Positions 57,418 to 64,000 of a stretch of DNA of 64,000 bases are shown one piece after another (position 1 is the first letter of the stretch; each line of letters starts with the position of its first letter). The stretch covers positions 558,001 through 622,000 of the forward strand of contig NZ_NEVN01000004.1 in the NCBI RefSeq assembly GCF_002261475.1. The letters are read 5' to 3'. Origin of the DNA: Bordetella genomosp. 5 (GTDB lineage Bacteria > Pseudomonadota > Gammaproteobacteria > Burkholderiales > Burkholderiaceae_B). Position numbers and translations under genes: made by a program. The notes under the pieces are model-generated. The model was not told the DNA's origin and did no database searches. It saw nothing but the letters and a program-made list of their open reading frames with translations.

Positions 57418-58329
57418 TCAGGCGGCGGGCGCGGCTTCTCCATAGAGCAGGGCATGGAGGTCGAGCTCGCGCAGCAGCGCGGCCGTCGCATCGGCGAGGC
57501 GGGTGGCCGGCCGCTGGCGCGGCGTGGCCAGCACCAGCCGATTGCGGATCACCGGGGTATCGATGCGGCATACCGCCAGCGCCGGCCAGGCCAGGGCCGC
57601 GGAGCGCGGCAGGATGGCGCAGGCTTGGCCCTGCGCGGCCAGCTCCAGAATCGTCTGCACGGCATCGACTTCGGTCACGACGTTGAGCCGCGCCCCGGCA
57701 CGGCGGCACACCCCTTCCACCAGCGTGCGGATGGCATTGGGCAGACTGGGCAGGATCAGCGGATAGGCGGAGAGTTGCGCCACGCCCACGCGGGCAGGCA
57801 GCGCCGGATACGCGTCGGTCGCCGCCACCAGCACCAGCTCCTCGCGCAGCAGGGATTCCATGCTGATCTGCGGCGTGGCGGGCGGATCGTAGAGCAAGGC
57901 CAGATCGACCCGGCCACCGAGCACCCATTCCCGTACCTGCGCGGACAAGCCTTCGGCGACGGCGATCGAGGCCTGCGGAAAGGCCTGGCGAAAGCGCGCC
58001 ACGAGCGGGGGTGTCAGCACGCGCGCGATGCGCGGCGGTAGCCCCACCACCACCTTGCCGGCCGGCGTATCGCCCAGCGTGCGCAGGTCTTCGCGGGCGC
58101 GCTCGGCCAGGTGCAGCAGGCCGCGCGCGTGGCCGAGCAGGCGTGTGCCTGCCTCCGTGGGCTCCACGCCCCGGCCATTGCGATAGAGCAGATGCTGGCC
58201 CAGCTCGAGCTCCAGCAGGCGCACCTGCCGGCTGAGCGTGGGCTGCGCCACGTCCAGCGCCTCGGCCGCGCGCGAAAAGCTGCGGCGCTCCGCCACCTCG
58301 ACGAAATAGGCGATCTGCTTCAGGTCCAT
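57418..58329 (-). CDS. LysR family transcriptional regulator
   Basis: 303 residues. MDLKQIAYFVEVAERRSFSR and DVAQPTLSRQVRLLELELG form the HTH, and the effector domain starts at GKVVVGLPPRIARVLTPPLV, resembling NAC/CatM-type regulators of aromatic and organic-acid degradation. It is divergent from the amidohydrolase-Bug-CMD cluster with a long dyad between (58336-58393), so it likely controls that cluster. Tail-to-tail with tsaD (11 bp). Confidence 0.93.
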   Translation of the reverse strand: MDLKQIAYFVEVAERRSFSRAAEALDVAQPTLSRQVRLLELELGQHLLYRNGRGVEPTEAGTRLLGHARGLLHLAERAREDLRTLGDTPAGKVVVGLPPRIARVLTPPLVARFRQAFPQASIAVAEGLSAQVREWVLGGRVDLALLYDPPATPQISMESLLREELVLVAATDAYPALPARVGVAQLSAYPLILPSLPNAIRTLVEGVCRRAGARLNVVTEVDAVQTILELAAQGQACAILPRSAALAWPALAVCRIDTPVIRNRLVLATPRQRPATRLADATAALLRELDLHALLYGEAAPAA

Positions 58330-58335
58330 GGATTG

Positions 58336-58393
58336 CGCCAACAAGCTATAGAGAAAACAAATATCTGAAATAAAAGATATAGCATTGTTGGCG
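58336..58393. promoter_or_regulatory. long dyad in the LysR / amidohydrolase promoter region
   Basis: CGCCAACAA-GCTATA (58336-58350) is mirrored by TATAGC-AT-TTGTTGGCG-type sequence at 58378-58393, a 15-bp arm broken by one extra T. Inside lies a second dyad ATATCT-N8-AGATAT (58361-58366, 58375-58380). The centre is AT-rich. This fits a LysR control region with several half-sites shared by both genes. Confidence 0.6.
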
Positions 58394-58434
58394 GCATCGC
58401 AATCCTCCACCATGGCGCTTTGCACGGAGTTTCG

Positions 58435-59307
58435 ATGCCCGATTGCCCGCCGCCCCTCTCTCACCCGAGCGTGCCCGTCTCGCGCCTGCCCGCCGGCGCC
58501 TGCGACACGCACTGCCACGTATTCGGACCGGCGGAGCGCTTTCCGTATGCCGCGGGCCGCAGCTATACGCCGCCCGATGCGCCCTTCGAGAAGCTGGCCG
58601 CGCTGCATGCGCACCTGGGCCTCGAGCGCGCCGTGATCGTGCAGGCGGCCTGCCACGGCGCGGATCACGCGGCGCTGCTCGACGCGATCGCGCATGCCGA
58701 GGGCCGCTATCGAGGCGTGGCCGTGCTGCGCGCCGATGCCACCGACGACGAGTTGCGGCGCCTGCATGCCGGCGGCGTGCGGGGCGCGCGCTTCAACTAC
58801 GTCCCGCATCTGGGCGCGCCGCCCACCGACGACGCGGTGCTGGCGCTGGCCGCGCGACTGGCACCCCTGGGCTGGCACCTGTGCCTGCATGTCGACGGCG
58901 CGGCACTCACGGGCCTGCTGCCCCTGCTGCGCCGGCTGCCCGTGCCCTTCGTGGTGGACCACATGGGCCGCATCGAGGCGGCGCGCGGCCTGACCGATCC
59001 GGCGTTCACCGCGCTGCTCGGCCTGGCCGCGCAGCCCAACGCGTGGGTCAAGATTTCGGGCATCGATCGCATCGGCGCAGGAAAGCGGCCGTTTCACCAG
59101 GGCCTCCCCTTCATGCGCGCGCTGGCCGAGGCCATGCCCGAGCGCACCCTGTGGGGTACCGACTGGCCTCATCCCAACGTACGCGGCGACATGCCCGACG
59201 ACGGCGAGGTCGTGGATGCCCTGTTCGAGGCCGTGCCCGACGCGGGGCTGCGCCAAAGCATCCTGGTCGACAACCCGGCACGGCTCTATGGCTTCGACGC
59301 GCGCTGA
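58435..59307 (+). CDS. amidohydrolase family protein, LigI/lactonase type
   Basis: 290 residues. The TIM-barrel opens ACDTHCHVFGPAERFPYAAG with H26/H28, then VVDHMGRIE and the C-terminal WGTDWPHPN, the pattern of 2-pyrone-4,6-dicarboxylate lactonase and sugar lactonases in COG3618. It would hydrolyse a lactone in the cytoplasm. GGAG 5 bases before ATG 58435; the in-frame TTG at 58420 is less likely. First gene of a four-gene catabolic cluster. Confidence 0.9.
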   Translation: MPDCPPPLSHPSVPVSRLPAGACDTHCHVFGPAERFPYAAGRSYTPPDAPFEKLAALHAHLGLERAVIVQAACHGADHAALLDAIAHAEGRYRGVAVLRADATDDELRRLHAGGVRGARFNYVPHLGAPPTDDAVLALAARLAPLGWHLCLHVDGAALTGLLPLLRRLPVPFVVDHMGRIEAARGLTDPAFTALLGLAAQPNAWVKISGIDRIGAGKRPFHQGLPFMRALAEAMPERTLWGTDWPHPNVRGDMPDDGEVVDALFEAVPDAGLRQSILVDNPARLYGFDAR

Positions 59308-59361
59308 GCGGTCGCGCAGCCAGACCTACACATACTCATATCAATACGCAGAGGAGACATC

Positions 59362-60330
59362 ATGAAAATCAAACACCTGCTCTCATCGGGGCTGTTGGCG
59401 GCTTCCGTCCTGGGCGGCTTCGCGCAGGCGGCGCATGCGGAGGCGCCCGTGCGCCTGATCGTGGCCTTCCCGCCGGGCGGGCCGGTCGACATGGTGGGCC
59501 GCGTGCTGGCCGAGCGGCTCGGCAAGGCGCTCGACCGCCAGGTGATCGTCGAGAACAAGGCGGGCGCCAATGGCAACATCGGTGCGGCGTTCGTGGCCAA
59601 GGCCCCGGCGGACGGCTCGGTGCTGTTCCTGACGAGCGTGGGCGCCGTCGCGATCAGCCCCGCGCTCTATAAAGAGCTGCCCTACAAGCCCGACCAGGAT
59701 TTCGCACCGGTGTCGCTGGTGGTCAACAACGCCACCGTGTTCGTCGTGAATCCCGACAATCCGGCCAAGGACGCGGCCGATTTTGTGAAGCGGTCCCAGG
59801 CCGCGTCGCAACCGGTGGCGATCGGTTCGTCCGGCGTGGGCAGCATCCCGCATCTGACGCTCGAGATGTTCACCGATGCCAGCAAGGCCAAGGTCATGCA
59901 TGTGCCCTACAAGGGCGCGGCGCCGGTCATCAACGACGTGATGGGCAATCAGGTCGCCGGCTTCTTCGGCGATGTGCCTGGCCTGATCGGGCACATCCAG
60001 GGCGGCAAGCTCAAGGCCCTGGGGCTGGCCGCGCCGCGTCGTCATCCCTTGCTGCCCGACGTGCCCACCCTGGCCGAGCAGGGCATCGCCGGCGTCGAGT
60101 CCAACAACTGGTACGGCCTGCTGGCGCCGGCGGGTACCCCGCCCGCCACGGTCGATAAACTCAATCAGGCCGTGCGCGCCGCACTGTCCGACGAGGCGAC
60201 GCGCAAGCGCTTGCAGGCCTTCGGCGCCGAGCCGGCGCCGTCGACCGCCGCCGAGCTGGCCACGCTGATGCAGGCCGACCGCGCCAAGTGGTCGAGCCTG
60301 ATCGAACGCAAGCAGATCCGTCCGGAGTAA
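59362..60330 (+). CDS. Bug-type tripartite tricarboxylate transporter substrate-binding protein
   Basis: 322 residues, signal peptide ending near AAHAEA. The Bug hallmarks VRLIVAFPPGGPVDMVGR and NKAGANGNIGAAFVAKAP are clear, with the ligand loop ASQPVAIGSSGVGS. Periplasmic carboxylate receptor; no TctAB genes nearby. Its place between the lactonase and CMD genes suggests it captures the compound this cluster degrades. GAGGAG lies before the ATG. The next gene starts 3 bp on. Confidence 0.92.
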   Translation: MKIKHLLSSGLLAASVLGGFAQAAHAEAPVRLIVAFPPGGPVDMVGRVLAERLGKALDRQVIVENKAGANGNIGAAFVAKAPADGSVLFLTSVGAVAISPALYKELPYKPDQDFAPVSLVVNNATVFVVNPDNPAKDAADFVKRSQAASQPVAIGSSGVGSIPHLTLEMFTDASKAKVMHVPYKGAAPVINDVMGNQVAGFFGDVPGLIGHIQGGKLKALGLAAPRRHPLLPDVPTLAEQGIAGVESNNWYGLLAPAGTPPATVDKLNQAVRAALSDEATRKRLQAFGAEPAPSTAAELATLMQADRAKWSSLIERKQIRPE

Positions 60331-60333
60331 ACG

Positions 60334-60873
60334 ATGTCCGATTCCTCGCAATCCCGCCTGGCGCCAGTGGCGCCGGGCAGCCGCCCCGAACTCGCGCCGC
60401 TCGAAGCGCGCATCCAGGCAGCGCGCGGCCGCATCTCGCCGCTGTATCAGGTGTTGCTCAACAGTGCCCCGATCTGCGAAGGCTGGGAGGCCATGTTGAG
60501 CGCGGTGCGCAACCGCAACTCGCTGCCGGCGCGGTTGCGCGAACTGGTGATCCTGCGCGTGGCCGTGCTCAACGGCGCGCCGTACGAGTTCGACGCGCAC
60601 GTACCGCACGCCGAGACCGCGGGCGTGGCGCCGGCCACGATCGCGGCCCTGCGCGATCATCCCGCGCCCGGCGCGGTGCCCGGCCTGGCGCCGGGCGAGG
60701 CCGAGGCGCTGGCCTACACCGATGCCATGACGCGCGCCATCGAGGTGCCGGATGCCGTGTTCGACCCGCTGCGCGCACACTTTTCGGACCAGGGCCTGCT
60801 CGATCTGACGGCCACCGTGGCCGCCTACAACATGGTGTCGCGCCTGCTGGTGGCGCTGCGCGTGGGCCACTGA
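60334..60873 (+). CDS. carboxymuconolactone decarboxylase family protein
   Basis: 179 residues of the CMD fold. RNSLPARLRELVILRVAVLNGAPYEF is the core helix block, quoted in parts, followed by DAHVPHAETAGV; there is no CxxC, so it is not a peroxidase of AhpD type. Members decarboxylate 4-carboxymuconolactone or have unknown small-molecule roles. The role here would follow the lactonase, as inference. Translationally coupled to the Bug gene (3 bp). Confidence 0.88.
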   Translation: MSDSSQSRLAPVAPGSRPELAPLEARIQAARGRISPLYQVLLNSAPICEGWEAMLSAVRNRNSLPARLRELVILRVAVLNGAPYEFDAHVPHAETAGVAPATIAALRDHPAPGAVPGLAPGEAEALAYTDAMTRAIEVPDAVFDPLRAHFSDQGLLDLTATVAAYNMVSRLLVALRVGH

Positions 60874-60886
60874 ACGAGGATACGTC

Positions 60887-61471
60887 ATGCAAACTCTGTT
60901 GTTGCGAGTCCCCGGCGTGGTGTTCGACGTCGACGCCGCGCGCGCGCTGCGCACCCGGCTGCAGGCCGCCAGCCCCGGCATGCAGGTCGAGATCTACGCC
61001 GCCGCCGAGGCCGACGCGCCCGAAACCTACGTCTATTGCACGCCGGCCTCGGCCGATAAAGCCGCGCATGAATTCGCCGCCGTGCGCGCCCTGGCCACCG
61101 CAGACGGGCTGGCGGGCGACGCGCGGGTGCTGGACGCGCTCGCCGATCTCGAGGGCGCGAGCGCGGGGCAGGCGAGCGCCTGGCATTACGTGGTCGAGAC
61201 CGACGTGCTGCCCGAGGCCGAAGACGATTTCAATGCCTGGTACGGCGAGGAGCACATGCCGGGTCTGGCCGCGGTGCCGGGATCGGTGCGGGCACGCCGG
61301 TGGCGCGCGCCGGAGGGCGGGCCTCGCTATCACGCCTGCTACGACCTCGTCAGCCGCGAGACCTTCGGCAGCCCGCCGTGGCTGGCCGTGCGCGCCACCG
61401 ACTGGAGTTCGCGCGTGCGCCCCGCGTTTCGGGCGACCAAGCGCACCATGTTCCGGCGCGTGCCGGCCTGA
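60887..61471 (+). CDS. EthD/DUF4286-like dimeric alpha-beta barrel protein, unknown function
   Basis: 194 residues. The C-terminal half (HYVVETDVLPEAEDDFNAWY, then EEHMPGLAAVPGSVRARR) resembles EthD/DUF4286 ferredoxin-like barrels, which often follow degradative enzymes. The N-terminal half (MQTLLLRVPGVVFDVDAARA) may be a second, divergent repeat. No catalytic residues can be assigned. It is 13 bp after the CMD gene, last in the cluster, and followed by a strong terminator. Confidence 0.65.
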   Translation: MQTLLLRVPGVVFDVDAARALRTRLQAASPGMQVEIYAAAEADAPETYVYCTPASADKAAHEFAAVRALATADGLAGDARVLDALADLEGASAGQASAWHYVVETDVLPEAEDDFNAWYGEEHMPGLAAVPGSVRARRWRAPEGGPRYHACYDLVSRETFGSPPWLAVRATDWSSRVRPAFRATKRTMFRRVPA

Positions 61472-61486
61472 ACGCCGCGTCCAAAG

Positions 61487-61520
61487 CAAAACGCCGATGG
61501 CGCGTGCCATCGGCGTTTTG
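61487..61520. terminator. bidirectional intrinsic terminator
   Basis: A perfect 15-bp stem (61487-61501 with 61506-61520), with CAAAA and TTTTG at its ends and a GCGT loop. It closes the lactonase cluster on the plus strand and plsY on the minus strand. Confidence 0.88.
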
Positions 61521-61545
61521 TCATGCGCGCAAGCTCGCGCGGCGG

Positions 61546-62184
61546 TTATTTCTTCTTCGAGCCGATCCGGCTTTCGGTGCCCTTGATCAGGCGCGAGATG
61601 TTGGCGGCGTGGCGATAGAAGAGCAGCGCGGTGATGACCACGATGGCGAGCGTGATGTGGGTATGGGCATACCAGGCCATGCCGCTGCCCAGCACGTAGA
61701 AGAGGGGGGCGCAGAACGCGGCCACCAGCGCCGACAGCGACGAGTAGCGGGAGATCACCGCCATCAGCAGCCAGGTGACCACCACGGCCAGGGCCAGCCA
61801 GCCGCTGATCGCGGCCAGCACGCCCAGCGCCGTCGCCACGCCCTTGCCGCCCTTGAAGCCCAGGAAGACCGGATACAGGTGGCCCAGGAACACGGCGATC
61901 GCCACCAGGGCGAAGATGCCCGGGGTGATGCCGGGCACCAGCACGCCGGCCAGCCACAGTGCGAACCAGCCCTTGGCCGCGTCGCCCAGCAGCGTGAGCG
62001 CGGCCGCCTTCTTGTTGCCGGTACGCAGCACATTGGTGGCGCCGGGGTTCTTCGATCCATAGCTGCGCGGATCCTGCAGCCCCATGAGCTTGCTGACGAC
62101 CACGGCGAACGGAATGGACCCGATCAGGTAGGCCATCAGGATCAAGCCGGCGGCGATCGCCATGGAAGGAGGGGTGGTCAGCAT
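61546..62184 (-). CDS. plsY: glycerol-3-phosphate acyltransferase PlsY
   Basis: 212 residues, five membrane helices. The conserved loops [21 protein letters not shown] and [13 protein letters not shown], quoted in parts, are the PlsY active-site motifs. It acylates glycerol-3-phosphate from acyl-phosphate, the first phospholipid step, in the inner membrane. ATG 62184 has AAGGA 13 bases upstream; ATG 62163 is possible. Divergent from surE. Confidence 0.95.
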   Translation of the reverse strand: MLTTPPSMAIAAGLILMAYLIGSIPFAVVVSKLMGLQDPRSYGSKNPGATNVLRTGNKKAAALTLLGDAAKGWFALWLAGVLVPGITPGIFALVAIAVFLGHLYPVFLGFKGGKGVATALGVLAAISGWLALAVVVTWLLMAVISRYSSLSALVAAFCAPLFYVLGSGMAWYAHTHITLAIVVITALLFYRHAANISRLIKGTESRIGSKKK

Positions 62185-62415
62185 GGTGGAAGGGACGTCC
62201 TTGTTGTCGTGTGAGTCTCCCCCGTTCGGCCTGGGGCCGGGCGCCGGGGGCAGGCGATTCTACCGCGATGACAGGCGGGCAGGCATCGGGCTCAACCCGC
62301 CCCGCGTCGTCCGTCATGTGGATGACGCGCCGCGCGTCTCCGGCGCGGCAAGTCTGACGGTACAATCCGTGCCTGTCGGATCGCGGCTGAGCGGTCCGGG
62401 TGTTTCGGAGGGGTG

Positions 62416-63174
62416 ATGCGTATATTGGTTTCCAACGACGACGGCTACAACGCGCCGGGTCTGGAGGCGCTGGTCGAGGCCTTGTCCGGGCTGGGTGACA
62501 TCACCGTCGTTGCGCCCGAAACCAATCACAGCGGCGCCTCCAATTCGCTCACGCTCAATCGCCCGCTGTCGGTGCGCACCGCCGCCAATGGCTTTGTCTA
62601 TGTCAACGGCACGCCCTCCGATTGCGTGCACGTGGCGCTCACCGGCCTGATGGATGCCCGGCCCGACCTGGTCGTCTCGGGCATCAACAACGGCGCCAAC
62701 ATGGGCGACGACACGCTCTATTCCGGTACGGTCGCCGCCGCCACCGAAGGGTATCTGTTCGGCATTCCCGCGATCGCGTTTTCGCTGGTCGACAAGGGCT
62801 GGGAGCATATCGAGTCCGCCGCGCGCGCCGCGCGGCAGATCGTCGAGCGCCAGATCGCCGATCCGCTCGGCGCGCCGGTGCTGCTCAATGTGAATATCCC
62901 CAACCGCCGCTTCGAAGACCTGCACGGCGTGCGGGTCACGCGGCTGGGCAAGCGTCATCCTTCAGAGCCGGTCGTGCGCAGCACCACGCCCTACGGCGAA
63001 CCGATCTACTGGATCGGCCCCGTGGGCCTGGCGCTCGACGCCACGCCCGGCACCGATTTTCATGCCGTGACCGAGGGGGCGGTGTCCGTCACCCCGTTGC
63101 GGCTCGACCTGACCCACACCGGGCAGCTCGACGAAGTTCGCACCTGGGCGGGGCCGTTATGCGCAAGCGTCTAG
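62416..63174 (+). CDS. surE: 5'-nucleotidase SurE
   Basis: 252 residues. Metal-binding D8/D9 in [11 protein letters not shown]39 in NHSGASNS, and the conserved [11 protein letters not shown] complete the site. It removes phosphate from nucleoside 5'/3'-monophosphates and supports stationary-phase survival. ATG 62416 is chosen over an adjacent GTG at 62413. The stop overlaps pcm by 16 bp, the usual surE-pcm arrangement ahead of nlpD and rpoS. Confidence 0.96.
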   Translation: MRILVSNDDGYNAPGLEALVEALSGLGDITVVAPETNHSGASNSLTLNRPLSVRTAANGFVYVNGTPSDCVHVALTGLMDARPDLVVSGINNGANMGDDTLYSGTVAAATEGYLFGIPAIAFSLVDKGWEHIESAARAARQIVERQIADPLGAPVLLNVNIPNRRFEDLHGVRVTRLGKRHPSEPVVRSTTPYGEPIYWIGPVGLALDATPGTDFHAVTEGAVSVTPLRLDLTHTGQLDEVRTWAGPLCASV

Positions 63175-63983
63175 GTCCGCAAGAGTCGCCCACGCCCACG
63201 CGCCTGAGTTCCTCGTCGCGCTACGACGGCCGGGGCCTGGCGCCCGGCATCACGGCCACCAACAGCAACACCCGGATTTCCGCCGCCACGCTGCAGCGCC
63301 CGGCGCCCAGCGCGCCGGCCGCCGCCAGTGGCAACAACATGGGCCTGAACTCGGATCGCCTGCGGCAGGCCATGGTCGAGCGCCTGCGGGCGCAGGGCGT
63401 GTTCGACGAGCGGGTGCTCAACGCCATGGCCGCCGTGCCGCGTCATATCTTCGTCGACGAAGCGCTCGCCAGCCGGGCGTACGAAGACGCGGCGCTGCCG
63501 ATCGGGCATTCGCAGACCATCTCTCAGCCCTGGGTCGTCGCGCGCATGATCGCGGCCGTGTGCGAGGGCCGCACGCCCACCCGCGTGCTCGAGGTCGGCG
63601 CCGGCTGCGGCTACCAGGCGGCCGTGCTGTCGCAGTTCATCCGCGAGGTGCATGCGATCGAGCGCATCCGCGGGCTGTACGAGCTGGCGCGCACCAATCT
63701 GCGCGCCTTGCGCCTCACCACCCGGGTCCGCTTGATTTACGGCGACGGCATGCTGGGCGTCCCCGGCGTCGCGCCGTTCGATGCTATCGTTGTGGCTGCG
63801 GCCGGACTGGCCATTCCGCAGGCGCTGCTCACGCAGCTGGCGCCCGGCGGACGCCTGATCGCCCCCGAGGGCACCACCAGCCAGAGGCTGGTCCTGATCG
63901 AACGAACCGGCACCGCAAGCTGGAAACGCACCGAGCTCGAGGCGGTGCGTTTCGTGCCTCTGAAGGCCGGAATACAATCTTGA
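63159..63983 (+). CDS. pcm: protein-L-isoaspartate O-methyltransferase
   Basis: 274 residues. The catalytic fold begins near residue 65; motif I is [18 protein letters not shown] and the family block [18 protein letters not shown] with [11 protein letters not shown] is present. It methylates damaged isoaspartyl residues to begin their repair. The N-terminal ~60 residues (Ser/Ala/Pro-rich) are extra compared with the roughly 210-residue enterobacterial enzyme, as in other Bordetella-like relatives. An AGGAGAATC site at the window end suggests the next gene, probably nlpD, begins just outside. Confidence 0.93.
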   Translation: MRKRLGPQESPTPTRLSSSSRYDGRGLAPGITATNSNTRISAATLQRPAPSAPAAASGNNMGLNSDRLRQAMVERLRAQGVFDERVLNAMAAVPRHIFVDEALASRAYEDAALPIGHSQTISQPWVVARMIAAVCEGRTPTRVLEVGAGCGYQAAVLSQFIREVHAIERIRGLYELARTNLRALRLTTRVRLIYGDGMLGVPGVAPFDAIVVAAAGLAIPQALLTQLAPGGRLIAPEGTTSQRLVLIERTGTASWKRTELEAVRFVPLKAGIQS

Positions 63984-64000
63984 GCAAACAGGAGAATCGT

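Overview
The window is about 64 kb of GC-rich chromosome with tightly packed genes. It looks like a betaproteobacterium of the order Burkholderiales, most likely family Alcaligenaceae (Bordetella/Achromobacter type). Support comes from two Bug-type tripartite tricarboxylate transporter (TTT) binding proteins, many LysR regulators sitting divergently beside small catabolic clusters, GTP-type PEP carboxykinase, the surE-pcm end of the surE-pcm-nlpD-rpoS block, and codon use strongly biased to G/C in third positions. The species cannot be fixed from the sequence alone. No prophage, integrase, intact insertion sequence or CRISPR array was seen.

Layout. 1-8.7 kb: truncated LysE exporter, DUF72 protein, glutathione reductase, two small membrane proteins, a MocR/PdxR regulator facing a GNAT acetyltransferase, then a minus-strand run of carbamoylase-type M20 hydrolase, thioredoxin-like protein and EamA exporter. 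8.8-12.1 kb: pckG with an unusual promoter/hairpin leader, a methyltransferase and a deoxyinosine DNA glycosylase. 12.1-18.6 kb: two regulated catabolic modules, LysR // 3-hydroxyacyl-CoA dehydrogenase-BKACE, and an IlvD/Edd dehydratase-GntR pair facing a Bug protein. 18.6-22.3 kb: M48 lipoprotein protease, a DUF2971-like orphan followed by a 13-bp minisatellite, and AraC // AhpD-like protein. 22.3-26.4 kb: a complete Fur-controlled iron signalling unit (FecI-like sigma, FecR-like anti-sigma, TonB receptor with STN domain). 26.4-29.6 kb: decayed AraC remnant, tRNA-Ala(CGC), exonuclease III, a type II toxin-antitoxin pair and a LysR regulator.

29.7-38.9 kb: CadA-type metal ATPase with a His-rich tail facing CadR-type MerR regulator, nitroreductase, a pentanucleotide repeat tract, argH, YbdG-like mechanosensitive channel, NAD synthetase and P-II protein. 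38.9-46.9 kb: LysR // gamma-glutamyltransferase plus a five-component dipeptide/glutathione-type ABC system, probably a glutathione or gamma-glutamyl peptide scavenging operon. 47.2-52.4 kb: ABC-F protein (YbiT type), then a nitrate/sulfonate/taurine-type ABC operon carrying an extra family-3 binding protein. 52.6-64 kb: YigZ protein, thioredoxin, LLM flavin monooxygenase, NCS2 purine permease, tsaD, a LysR-controlled catabolic cluster (lactonase/amidohydrolase, Bug protein, carboxymuconolactone decarboxylase-like protein, unknown EthD-like protein), plsY, surE and pcm.

I saw no large undescribed system. The most unusual signals are the pckG leader, the competing hairpins at 18.66-18.73 kb, the two short tandem-repeat tracts, the long dyad at 58.34-58.39 kb and the small catabolic clusters of unknown substrate.
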